From Lachnospiraceae bacterium NK4A179 (GTDB lineage: Bacteria; Bacillota; Clostridia; Lachnospirales; Lachnospiraceae), in the NCBI GenBank assembly GCA_000421045.1, contig ATWC01000009.1, forward strand, positions 1 through 64,000: DNA of 64,000 nt, in the 5' to 3' direction. Both the position numbers and the translations under genes were made by a program. Positions within the stretch are counted from its first letter, which is position 1, and each line of letters opens with the position of its first letter. Below are positions 16,968 through 25,998 of the stretch, piece by piece. The notes below the pieces were generated by a model, which was not told the origin of the DNA, did no database searches, and saw only the letters and a list, made by a program, of their open reading frames with translations.

Positions 16968-17537
16968 ATGGGAAAGATTAATGTTGAAACATGTGAGATT
17001 GAAGGGCTTAAGGTGATCACCCCTACAGTATTCGGGGACAAGCGCGGCTATTTCATGGAAACTTACAATCAGAATGATTTTAAGGCTGCGGGAATAGATA
17101 TGGATTTTGTACAGGATAATCAGTCATCCTCATCCAAGGGCGTACTGAGAGGTCTTCATTTCCAGAAGAAACATGCGCAGGACAAGCTTGTACGCGTGAT
17201 AGAGGGTGAAGTTTTTGATGTGGCTGTTGACTTAAGAGACGGTTCGCCTACCTTCGGAAAATGGTATGGTGTGCTCCTTTCAGCAGAGAATAAAAAACAG
17301 TTTTTCATTCCTAAGAATTTCGCACATGGTTTTCTGGTTGTTTCAGACCATGCTGAATTTTGTTATAAGTGCACGGATTTCTATCATCCTGAGGATGAAG
17401 GCGGGATCCAGTGGGATGATCCCGATATCGGAGTAGAGTGGCCGATCACAGAGGATATGGAACTCAACCTTTCCGAGAAAGATGCGAAGAGAGATTCGTT
17501 AAAAGACTTTATCAGGAACAAAAAGGAAGGTGTATGA
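16968..17537 (+). CDS. rmlC: dTDP-4-dehydrorhamnose 3,5-epimerase
   Basis: 189 residues from ATG 16968, with AAGGAGA seven bases upstream; an earlier in-frame ATG at 16938 lies within the preceding gene. DKRGYFMETYN, the catalytic His in LRGLHFQ, VAVDLRDGSPTFGKW and PKNFAHGFLV are the family motifs. Third step of dTDP-rhamnose synthesis. rmlD, the last step, does not follow and is absent from the window. Confidence 0.95.
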   Translation: MGKINVETCEIEGLKVITPTVFGDKRGYFMETYNQNDFKAAGIDMDFVQDNQSSSSKGVLRGLHFQKKHAQDKLVRVIEGEVFDVAVDLRDGSPTFGKWYGVLLSAENKKQFFIPKNFAHGFLVVSDHAEFCYKCTDFYHPEDEGGIQWDDPDIGVEWPITEDMELNLSEKDAKRDSLKDFIRNKKEGV

Positions 17538-18370
17538 GTAGTCAGTCTTCCGATAAAAAAAGATTTTCAGAGAATTCATTTTCGAATGACTTAAGGCTGG
17601 TTTTTAGACTGTCACTAAATGATTTTAAGAAACGTTACGCAGGTTCGTATCTGGGCTTCATATGGGCCCTGGTACAGCCGGTCGTAACCGTTTTTATGTA
17701 CTGGTTTGTTTTTGATCGTTTCTTTAACCAGAAGGGACAGCTTGTCGCACCCGGTCTGGATATCCCTTATGTGCTTTATCTGACAAGCGGTCTGGTGCCG
17801 TGGTTCTTCTTTTCGGAATGCATGTCTCAGGGAACAAATGCGCTTCATGAATATACTTTTCTTGTGAAGCAGGTTGTTTTTAAGGTGAGCATACTTCCGC
17901 TTATCAAGTGTGTGGCTGCTGTTTTCACACATGCATTTTTTGTTGTGGTAATGATAGTTGTGGCGGCTCTTTACGGTATTTATCCTTCTGTATCGATGCT
18001 GCAGTTTATATACTACAGTTTTTGCCTGTTTGTTCTTGCGGCAGGACTGGTTTATCTGACCAGCGCGCTTGATGTGTTCTTCAGAGATCTTTCACAGATC
18101 ATAAATGTGCTGCTGCAGCTTGGAATGTGGGCCACACCGATACTCTGGAATGTAAATATAATAAATGACTCGCCGGTTCTGGTGAGGATCATTAAATTGA
18201 ATCCGCTGTTTTATATCACTGACGGTTACAGGAAAGCTCTCGCAGGCGGCGGATGGTTTGTTTCGGATGTGAAAGGAACTCTGTATTTCTGGGGAGTGAC
18301 CGTTTTGGTATTCCTGTTTGGAACGTTTGTATTTAAAAGACTCAGACCCCGATTTGCGGATGTGCTTTGA
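17534..18370 (+). CDS. wzm: ABC-2 polysaccharide exporter permease (Wzm/TagG type)
   Basis: 278 residues from ATG 17534, which overlaps the rmlC stop (ATGA) and has GGAAGG upstream. The N-terminus LRLVFRLSLNDFKKRYAGSYLGFIWALVQPV is the amphipathic helix and first-helix signature of O-antigen/teichoic acid permeases; six membrane helices follow. It works with the ATPase encoded next to move a lipid-linked glycan to the outer face. Confidence 0.93.
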   Translation: MSSQSSDKKRFSENSFSNDLRLVFRLSLNDFKKRYAGSYLGFIWALVQPVVTVFMYWFVFDRFFNQKGQLVAPGLDIPYVLYLTSGLVPWFFFSECMSQGTNALHEYTFLVKQVVFKVSILPLIKCVAAVFTHAFFVVVMIVVAALYGIYPSVSMLQFIYYSFCLFVLAAGLVYLTSALDVFFRDLSQIINVLLQLGMWATPILWNVNIINDSPVLVRIIKLNPLFYITDGYRKALAGGGWFVSDVKGTLYFWGVTVLVFLFGTFVFKRLRPRFADVL

Positions 18371-18372
18371 TA

Positions 18373-19641
18373 ATGGCAGAAAACAAAGATAAAAAAACAC
18401 CGATTGAAACGGTAATAAAAGTTGATGATGTGAGCAAAGTATACCGCCTTTATGCAAGAAGACGGGATATGTTTGCCGATGCCTTTCTTCCCGGAAAGAA
18501 AAGATATACGGAGAAGCGTGCAGCTTCGCATGTAAGCTTTTCAGTTAAAAAGGGAGAATGTGTAGGTATAATAGGAACCAATGGCTCCGGAAAGTCCACG
18601 ATGCTTAAGATGATCACCGGAGTGCTCACACCTACTGAAGGAAAGATCGAAGTAAACGGAAGGATATCGGCACTTCTTGAGCTCGGCGCAGGCTTCAATC
18701 CGGAATATGATGGCATAGAAAATATTTATCTTAATGGAATGATGCTAGGCTTTACAAGGGAAGAGATAGACAGGAAACTGCAGGGCATCATTGATTTTGC
18801 TGATATAGGAGAGTATATAAACCAGCCGGTGAAGACTTATTCATCCGGTATGTTTGTGCGTCTTGCATTTGCGCTCTCGATCAATATAGAGCCGGAAATC
18901 CTGATAGTTGATGAAGCACTTTCTGTAGGTGATGTTTTCTTCCAGGCCAAGTGCTACAGAAAGTTCGAAGAATTCAAAGAGCAGGGACGTACGATACTTT
19001 TTGTTTCGCATGATATGTCCAGTATTTCGAAATATTGCGACAGGGTAGTGATCCTTGATAAGGGCAAGAAGATCAAGGAAGGCCCGCCTAAGGAAATGAT
19101 AGATATCTACAAGCAGATACTTGTGGATCAATATGAGGAAGATGATAAGAAAAAGCAGGTGGCAGTATCCGGGACAGCGGGTGTTGATTCCAAAGAGCTT
19201 CTTGAATACGGTTCCGGTAAAGCTGTTATTGAGGAAGTGTATGTAACGGATGACAAGGGCAGAAAGAACAGTGCCATCATAAAGGGAAGCGAATATGAGA
19301 TATTCATGAAGGTTCGCTTTAAAGAAGACTGCCCGGCACCGGTTTTTGCATTCTCGATAAAGAATGTAAAGGGAACCGAGATAACCGGTACTAATACGAT
19401 GTATGAAAAAGCCTTCCTGAAGGAAGCAAAGTCGGGAGATGAGTATCTTATCAGCTTCAGGCAGAAGATGAACCTGCAGGGCGGAGAATATCTGTTAAGC
19501 TTCGGTCTTACAGGGTTTGAGGGAAATGATTTTACCGTTTATCACAGGCTTTATGATGCGGCAAAGATCAGCGTTATATCGGATAAGGATACAGTAGGAT
19601 TTTTTGATCCGGAATCTGAAACCAAGGTGGAAAAACTCTGA
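18373..19641 (+). CDS. wzt: ABC polysaccharide exporter ATPase with C-terminal glycan-binding domain (Wzt type)
   Basis: 422 residues from ATG 18373. Walker A GTNGSGKS near 68, signature YSSGMFVRLAFAL near 156 and Walker B ILIVDEALSVGD near 176 are intact. Beyond ~250 residues there is an extra beta-rich domain (about 275-422; GKAVIEEVYVTDDKG ... LQGGEYLLSFGL) of the Wzt C-terminal type. In Gram-negative O9a/O8 systems this domain reads the terminal modification of the finished glycan, which matches the modifying enzyme encoded directly downstream. Three bases separate the two genes. Confidence 0.92.
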   Translation: MAENKDKKTPIETVIKVDDVSKVYRLYARRRDMFADAFLPGKKRYTEKRAASHVSFSVKKGECVGIIGTNGSGKSTMLKMITGVLTPTEGKIEVNGRISALLELGAGFNPEYDGIENIYLNGMMLGFTREEIDRKLQGIIDFADIGEYINQPVKTYSSGMFVRLAFALSINIEPEILIVDEALSVGDVFFQAKCYRKFEEFKEQGRTILFVSHDMSSISKYCDRVVILDKGKKIKEGPPKEMIDIYKQILVDQYEEDDKKKQVAVSGTAGVDSKELLEYGSGKAVIEEVYVTDDKGRKNSAIIKGSEYEIFMKVRFKEDCPAPVFAFSIKNVKGTEITGTNTMYEKAFLKEAKSGDEYLISFRQKMNLQGGEYLLSFGLTGFEGNDFTVYHRLYDAAKISVISDKDTVGFFDPESETKVEKL

Positions 19642-19644
19642 TCC

Positions 19645-21669
19645 ATGAATGAAGAATTTGTAGGAAAAGTAAAACTTGATCTTTCATTTTACCCGGGCAG
19701 TGATCTGTATTGCGACGGAGATTCGGAAGACAGGCTTCTTGAAGCGGTGAGCGCTCTTTCGGGAGATGCTCTTGTTTCGTATATGGAAGAGAATCCCGAG
19801 TGGGAGATTTTTTATCATCTGTCCCATCTGCGTGAGAACATCGTTGAATGGCTTCCTTCGGATAAGGCTGCAAAGGTGCTTGAGGTGGGCAGCGGATGTG
19901 GTGCTATCAGCGGCGCTCTGGTAAGAAAATACGGGAGTGTAACTTGTGTTGAACTATCAAAAAAACGCAGCCTGATAAATGCGAACCGTCATAAGGATGC
20001 CGATAACATGGAGATAAAGGTCGGCAATTTTGAGGATATAGAACCTTCGCTTCCATGTGATTATGATGTGGTATTTCTTATAGGGGTGCTTGAATATAGC
20101 GGCCTTTACATACATAACGATCATCCGTATTCGGAAATGTTAAAGGTGATAAAGAAGCATTTAAAGCCGGAAGGACATATAGTCATTGCAATAGAAAACC
20201 GCCTTGGCCTCAAATATTTTGCGGGCTGTGCTGAGGACCATAACGGCCGTTTCTTTGATGGTATAGAAGGCTATAGGAAGGGCGGGGCAGCCAGAACATT
20301 TTCAAAACCTGTGCTTGAAAAGATTTTGGATGAAGCCGGGATAAATGAGCGCAGATTCTTTTATCCTTATCCTGATTACAAATTTATGAAGACTCTTTTT
20401 TCGGAAGCACGTCTTCCTAAGGCCGGAGAGTTAAGGACAAATGTACCAAATCCCGACAGGGACAGACTTACACTCTTCAATGAGGAACGAGCCGCCATGT
20501 CTCTTAATGATGACGGTCTTTATCCTCTGTTTGCAGATTCATTCCTTATAGTCACAGGGACAGATGATACACTGCCTGATTATGTACGTTTCTCTGCTGA
20601 CAGGAGAGAGGATGCACGTATTTCAACCGAGATCTGCAGAAAAGACGAAAAAACTATTGTGCGCAAAAGAGCACTTTCAGAGAAGTCTGATGCGCATATA
20701 AACAGGATGATGGAAGTGCAGGATGAACTTGCAGAGAGCCTTGCACCGGGCTTTGAACTGCTGAAGGGCAGCAAAACCGAAGCCTCTGGCAGAGCTGCTG
20801 TAGCTTTTGAGTATCTTGATACAGAGACTCTTGAAGATAAGCTTGATGAAAAGATAGATGCTGATGACAGAACCGGGTTTCTTTCGCTTGTATCAGAAGC
20901 ATTTGATCGTTTTGGCAGAATAAAGTCTTCACCGGCAGATGCAGATCCGGCGTTTTCCAATATATTTATAAAAGACGAAAAATGGATCATAACGGATCAT
21001 GAATGGATCAGTGAAAAGGCTTCAGGAAGAGACTTGTTTGTAAGGGCTCTGTACTGTTATCTTCTTGAAGATGAAGGCAGGCGTGGTGAATTCTGCAAAG
21101 CTGCATTTGAGAAAATTGGTATCACTTATGAGGATACTGCCCATATAAGAAAGTCTGAAGCTGCTTTCCAAAAGGATGTGACGGGTGGCCATCTCTCTTT
21201 TGGTGAGATATGTGAACGCATAGGACGTAAGTCCTTTGGTACTGAAAGATTAAACGAAGGAAGTTCTGCAAAAGAACTTGTGCAGATATATACAGACAAA
21301 GGCAGGGGCTTCAATGAAGAGGATTCATTTACCTTACTGCCTACAGAAAAAGACGGAAAGTATCTTATAGAGATCAAGGATATTCGCGGCGCTTTTCGTT
21401 TTGATCCGGGTTTTTTACCTTGTATGATAAAGATTTGCAGTTTAAAGTGCGGGAAAAAAGAATATAGCGATCCCGTACAGATATCAAAATTATTTAAGAA
21501 TAAAAATAATGCTGTGGCATGCCTTTCGGGAGTTTTCATCTTTGATACGGAAGATCCGAATATCACGATGGAGAGCGAAGGTGATGTGAGCATTTCATTT
21601 GAACGGACTTTTATAACTGCGGAAACTGCGGGGGCTCTTGCATCCGGAAGCAGACGCAGATTATTCTGA
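19645..21669 (+). CDS. SAM methyltransferase fused to kinase-like domain (WbdD-like layout)
   Basis: 674 residues. A class I methyltransferase domain (about 55-270) has VLEVGSGCGAIS near 79 (SAM site) and LIGVLEYSG. A second domain (about 310-520) has a pattern like the catalytic loop and metal site of small-molecule/protein kinases: DADPAFSNIFI near 431 followed by WIITDHEW near 449. A C-terminal beta domain ends the protein. A methyltransferase plus kinase next to Wzm/Wzt is the layout of the O-antigen chain terminator WbdD; function here is inferred from layout only, and the kinase-like part is diverged. Confidence 0.65.
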   Translation: MNEEFVGKVKLDLSFYPGSDLYCDGDSEDRLLEAVSALSGDALVSYMEENPEWEIFYHLSHLRENIVEWLPSDKAAKVLEVGSGCGAISGALVRKYGSVTCVELSKKRSLINANRHKDADNMEIKVGNFEDIEPSLPCDYDVVFLIGVLEYSGLYIHNDHPYSEMLKVIKKHLKPEGHIVIAIENRLGLKYFAGCAEDHNGRFFDGIEGYRKGGAARTFSKPVLEKILDEAGINERRFFYPYPDYKFMKTLFSEARLPKAGELRTNVPNPDRDRLTLFNEERAAMSLNDDGLYPLFADSFLIVTGTDDTLPDYVRFSADRREDARISTEICRKDEKTIVRKRALSEKSDAHINRMMEVQDELAESLAPGFELLKGSKTEASGRAAVAFEYLDTETLEDKLDEKIDADDRTGFLSLVSEAFDRFGRIKSSPADADPAFSNIFIKDEKWIITDHEWISEKASGRDLFVRALYCYLLEDEGRRGEFCKAAFEKIGITYEDTAHIRKSEAAFQKDVTGGHLSFGEICERIGRKSFGTERLNEGSSAKELVQIYTDKGRGFNEEDSFTLLPTEKDGKYLIEIKDIRGAFRFDPGFLPCMIKICSLKCGKKEYSDPVQISKLFKNKNNAVACLSGVFIFDTEDPNITMESEGDVSISFERTFITAETAGALASGSRRRLF

Positions 21670-21684
21670 CCGGACGGTGATGAC

Positions 21685-24018
21685 ATGAGGATCGAAAAGA
21701 CAGGATATGACTGGGAAGCCTGGTTTAAGGCTGCTTTTGAAAAACAGAAGATAGAAAATATGAACCTTACCGGCCGTCTTCTTGATGCTGAGGAGAGAAG
21801 AAATGAGGCTAAGGCAAAGTTTGAACGGATAGTATCAAGCGGCCCTTATAAGCTTTACAGAAAGTTTAAGAAGGATGATGAAAGGTCTGTATCTGATAAG
21901 CAGGACGGAAAAGCTGCCGACAAAGCATATACCGATGAACTTGCACGTCAGAAGGATCCTTATTCTGCGTGGATAGCTTTTAATGAACATAAAAATAAGA
22001 AGGATGCATCTGATACTGAGAAGGTAAAATCATCGTTTTTATTAAAGAGTTATTCTGAACTGGCAGAAATTATCCGCTTAGGAAGCCCGGTTGAGAACGA
22101 TATACTCGCAGCAGAAGAACCTTCTTTGCTTGATGAAAGAGCTTATGTTTTAGCGGCTTCGTTTTTTGCTTCGGATAAAAAAGAAGGCATATGGTATGCC
22201 GACGAAGATGAAGTGGATGAAGACGGGAAGCGTATGAATCCCTGGTTTAAACCGGAATGGAGTCCGGAATCTTTATATGGTTTCTTTTTCCCGGGCAGTT
22301 TTTTTGCGATAAGAAAAAAATGTCTTAATGCTGCGATAGAGCTACTAAAGGCTAACGGACTGGTTGCTGTAAATGATAACGCTGATGCAAGAGGTTTGGT
22401 TTATCTTGTGATGCTGGCAGCTGCTGAAGAGACAGCAGGCACTCATACAGCTGAAGTGCTTTGCCATACAAAGGCAACTAAAAAAGTGGCAGACACGGTC
22501 ACGGAGGGAAAAGAGCTCCTTGAGACAACTGTTTCTCCCGACTATTCGGAAAGAGGATCTTTCTGGGGATATGAAAACAAATATGCGCATATAAAGAAAA
22601 CCTTTGCTGAGAAGATCCACGGCGTAAAAGCGGAAATATTCGATACGCTAAGGGATGATGTATATACTGTCTGTGAGATACCGGAAGGCGACCATCTGGT
22701 TTCGGTCATTATCCCTTCTAAAGATCATCCGCAGCTGCTTTCTGAGCTTCTTGAAAGTTTTGTGACAAAGACTGCATTTAAGGATGTGGAATTTATTATA
22801 GTTGATAATGGCAGCAGTGATGAGAACAAACGCGATATAGAACGGATCATCGCAAGGATGTCGGAAAAGTACCGCGTACATGCCGATTATCTTTACAGAA
22901 AAGAAGAATTCAATTTTTCACGTATGTGCAGCAGAGGCGTATCGAAGGCTAAAGGTGATCTGCTTCTGTTCTTAAATGATGATACGGAAGTGATAGAAGA
23001 AGACTGGCTTACGATAATGGTGTGCGAAGCACTGCGTGAAGGCGTGGGTGCAGTGGGGGCTTCGCTACGGTACCCGGATGATCTGCGTTTCCAGCATGCA
23101 GGGATAACCAATCTTAAAGTGGGACCGGCTCATAAGCTTATCACATTTCCGGATGACAGGATGTATTATTTCGGGGCCGGGGCTGTGCCGCAGAATGTAT
23201 GTGCCGTGACCGGTGCATGCCTTCTTGTGAAAAAATCCGCTTATGAAAAGTCAGGAGGTTTTGATGAGTCATTCCCTGTAGAATACAACGATGTGGACCT
23301 TTGCTTCTCGCTTCTTGATGCGGGTTTCAGGAATGTCATAAGGAATGATGCCGTACTCATTCATAAAGAATCGATAAGCAGGGGCAGATCGGATAATGAC
23401 GGAGAAAAATCGGGACTTCTTATAAAAGAGCAGGACAGGCTATATCATAAGCATCCTGCATTTGCTGACGGCCGTGATCCGTATTACAGTCCGATGCTCA
23501 CACAGGATAGTCCGGAGTATTATGCTGACATGGTCTTTGATTATGCGGTGCCGGGAAAGCTTTCGGAAAAAATAGATGTTGATGCTGCAAAGGGAAGCGT
23601 ATGCAGCGACAGCGAACTGGTGATGAATGTCGAAAGAGCGGGACTGCAGCTTAAGAGACGGGATGCCAGAGAAGATATAATAAGGGTTGAAGGCTGGTCA
23701 TATCTTAAAGGTGCTGATAACAGTATCTTTACGGGGGCAGCCAGAAGAATGTATTTTAAGAAAACAGATCCGGATACAACAACGGTTTATTATTCCATAT
23801 CAGACCGTTATCGTTATGATGTGGAAAAGGTAATGGACAGGGAAAAGAATGTCGCACTTGCAGGTTTTGTCTGCAGAGTAAGGAAATCAGATCTTGAAGA
23901 CGGAGAATACCTTATAGGAATGGAATATATCTGCGGAGATAAGATATACAGGAGCAGCAATGAAGAACGATTACAGATCGGCATACAGACGGGAAGCGGA
24001 AAAGACAGCAAAGCTTAA
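21685..24018 (+). CDS. large GT2-family glycosyltransferase with coiled-coil N-terminus and C-terminal beta domain
   Basis: 777 residues. The first ~65 residues form a coiled coil ending in GPYKLYRKFKK, a feature of multi-domain rhamnan glycosyltransferases. The GT2 domain starts near 339 (SVIIPSKDH), with VDNGSSD, LNDDTEV near 430, the TGACLLV stretch and EYNDVDLC near 533, features of rhamnosyltransferase-like GT2 enzymes. A C-terminal ~150-residue beta-rich domain (VEGWSYLKG ...) may bind the glycan. The gene overlaps the next by 59 bases. Confidence 0.85.
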   Translation: MRIEKTGYDWEAWFKAAFEKQKIENMNLTGRLLDAEERRNEAKAKFERIVSSGPYKLYRKFKKDDERSVSDKQDGKAADKAYTDELARQKDPYSAWIAFNEHKNKKDASDTEKVKSSFLLKSYSELAEIIRLGSPVENDILAAEEPSLLDERAYVLAASFFASDKKEGIWYADEDEVDEDGKRMNPWFKPEWSPESLYGFFFPGSFFAIRKKCLNAAIELLKANGLVAVNDNADARGLVYLVMLAAAEETAGTHTAEVLCHTKATKKVADTVTEGKELLETTVSPDYSERGSFWGYENKYAHIKKTFAEKIHGVKAEIFDTLRDDVYTVCEIPEGDHLVSVIIPSKDHPQLLSELLESFVTKTAFKDVEFIIVDNGSSDENKRDIERIIARMSEKYRVHADYLYRKEEFNFSRMCSRGVSKAKGDLLLFLNDDTEVIEEDWLTIMVCEALREGVGAVGASLRYPDDLRFQHAGITNLKVGPAHKLITFPDDRMYYFGAGAVPQNVCAVTGACLLVKKSAYEKSGGFDESFPVEYNDVDLCFSLLDAGFRNVIRNDAVLIHKESISRGRSDNDGEKSGLLIKEQDRLYHKHPAFADGRDPYYSPMLTQDSPEYYADMVFDYAVPGKLSEKIDVDAAKGSVCSDSELVMNVERAGLQLKRRDAREDIIRVEGWSYLKGADNSIFTGAARRMYFKKTDPDTTTVYYSISDRYRYDVEKVMDREKNVALAGFVCRVRKSDLEDGEYLIGMEYICGDKIYRSSNEERLQIGIQTGSGKDSKA

Positions 24019-25954
24019 GAGCCGTCTTGCCGGCATGGAAAATGAGGCGGAAGAACTCGAGTCACGAACAGCTCACATAAAGGGGAGCAAGGCCTTCAGG
24101 CTCAGCAAACCTTTACGTGTGACATATCATCATCTGAAAAAAGATTTAGGGAGAGTTGCCCGTTATGGCTCTGTAAGGGGCATAGCAGCAAAGCTGTCCA
24201 ATAAAAAACTTGAGCGAAGCGCCAGACTTAAGCACGGGACCAGAAGCTTTCCCGATGCAGAGAGAAGAAAGCTTGAAGAGGAGACGGTATTTGGAAGACA
24301 GGTACTGTTTTCTATTCTTGTGCCTTTATACAACACTCCGGAAAAGTTCCTGCGAGAAATGATCGAGTCTGTAACTGCACAGACATACCGCGGATGGGAA
24401 CTCATACTTGCTGATGGATCGGATGCGGAGCATGCTTATGTTGAACAGGTATGTAAAAGCTATGCAGAGAAAGATGTACGCATACGCTACTCAAGACTTG
24501 AGAAAAATGAAGGCATATCCGGAAATACAAATGAGTGTCTCAAACTTGCAACAGGTAACTACATAGGCCTTCTGGATCATGATGATGTGCTTCATCCTTC
24601 TGTCCTTTATGAGTACATGGTAAGGATATGTGAAGAGAATGCAGATTATATCTACTGTGATGAAACAACCTTCAAAGGCAGTAAGACTATAGATCATATG
24701 ATCACATTGCATTTTAAGCCGGACTTCGCACCTGACAATCTGAGGGCAAACAATTATATCTGTCATTTCACAGTGTTCAAAAGGACGCTGCTTGAAGGCA
24801 CTGAGCTTTTCAGATCACAGTTTGACGGCAGCCAGGATCATGACATGATATTGAGACTCACCTCAATGGCCAAGCATGTTTCTCATGTGCCCAGGATCCT
24901 TTACTATTGGAGAAGTCATCCCGGTTCCGTTGCAGCAGACATAAAGGCAAAGACATATGCGATCGATGCTGCCAAGGGTGCAGTTTCCGAGCATCTTAAA
25001 GGCATGGGATTTAAGAATTTCACGATAACAAGCACCAAGGCTTTTGAAACGATATTCCGTATTCGTTATGAGATAGTAAGCGATCCGAAAGTCTCGATAG
25101 TGATACCGAATAAGGATCACGTGGAAGATCTGAAAAGACTTATAACTTCTATCAAACAGAAGACCACATATGAGAATTATGAGATCGTCATTGTAGAGAA
25201 CAATTCAACCTCACAGGAAATATGGGATTATTACAAAGAGATCACTGAAAATTCGAAGGATGAAAAAGGCGGAACAAAAGGGCCTAAGATAAGAGTCGTT
25301 GTCTATAAGGATGAATTCAATTTCTCGAAGATATGCAATTTCGGCGCTTCTTTTGCAACCGGGGATTATCTCCTGCTTTTGAACAATGACATGGAAGTGA
25401 TTACTCCCGACTGGATAGAAGAGCTTCTCATGTATGCGCAGCGTCCTGATGTTGGTGCAGTAGGAGCAAAGCTGTATTATCCAGACAGGACCATACAGCA
25501 TGCAGGTGTTGTGATAGGACTTGGCGCTCACAGGACTGCCGGTCATGTTCACTACAGATGCGCCGATACCAACTTTGGTTATATGGGAAGGCTGATGTAT
25601 GCACAGAATTTTTCGGCAGTGACAGGCGCATGTCTTATGGTATCGACTGCCAAATTCAATGAACTGGGCGGTCTGGATGAGGATTTTGCCGTAGCACTTA
25701 ATGATGTGGATTTCTGTCTCAGACTGTTAGGGAAGGGATATGTGAATGTATGGACGCCCTTCTGTGAGCTTTATCATTTTGAATCCGCATCAAGAGGGTC
25801 AGATGTTGAGCATCCGGATCCTGCAAAGGCTGCCAGGTATGACAAAGAGGCAGAACACTTCAGGGATAAGTGGCGGGCTTTTATCGATAAGGGAGACCCG
25901 TACTATAACGTGAATTTCTCCCTCGATCGAAGTGATTTTGCCCTTAAGATGTGA
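23960..25954 (+). CDS. tandem GT2 glycosyltransferase (two catalytic domains)
   Basis: 664 residues. A short coiled coil with the GSKAFRLSKPLR motif, then GT2 domain one from 118 (SILVPLYN; LDHDDVL near 205) and GT2 domain two from 379 (SIVIPNKDH; LNNDMEV near 474; LNDVDFCLR near 580). Two domains suggest two linkages in one repeat unit, as in bifunctional rhamnosyltransferases. AGGAG sits five bases before ATG 23960, so the 59-base overlap with the preceding gene appears real rather than a wrong start. Confidence 0.88.
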   Translation: MKNDYRSAYRREAEKTAKLKSRLAGMENEAEELESRTAHIKGSKAFRLSKPLRVTYHHLKKDLGRVARYGSVRGIAAKLSNKKLERSARLKHGTRSFPDAERRKLEEETVFGRQVLFSILVPLYNTPEKFLREMIESVTAQTYRGWELILADGSDAEHAYVEQVCKSYAEKDVRIRYSRLEKNEGISGNTNECLKLATGNYIGLLDHDDVLHPSVLYEYMVRICEENADYIYCDETTFKGSKTIDHMITLHFKPDFAPDNLRANNYICHFTVFKRTLLEGTELFRSQFDGSQDHDMILRLTSMAKHVSHVPRILYYWRSHPGSVAADIKAKTYAIDAAKGAVSEHLKGMGFKNFTITSTKAFETIFRIRYEIVSDPKVSIVIPNKDHVEDLKRLITSIKQKTTYENYEIVIVENNSTSQEIWDYYKEITENSKDEKGGTKGPKIRVVVYKDEFNFSKICNFGASFATGDYLLLLNNDMEVITPDWIEELLMYAQRPDVGAVGAKLYYPDRTIQHAGVVIGLGAHRTAGHVHYRCADTNFGYMGRLMYAQNFSAVTGACLMVSTAKFNELGGLDEDFAVALNDVDFCLRLLGKGYVNVWTPFCELYHFESASRGSDVEHPDPAKAARYDKEAEHFRDKWRAFIDKGDPYYNVNFSLDRSDFALKM

Positions 25955-25998
25955 TAAAATAAGGGCTGGTCATTATGACACCCGGAAGGAGGATATTT

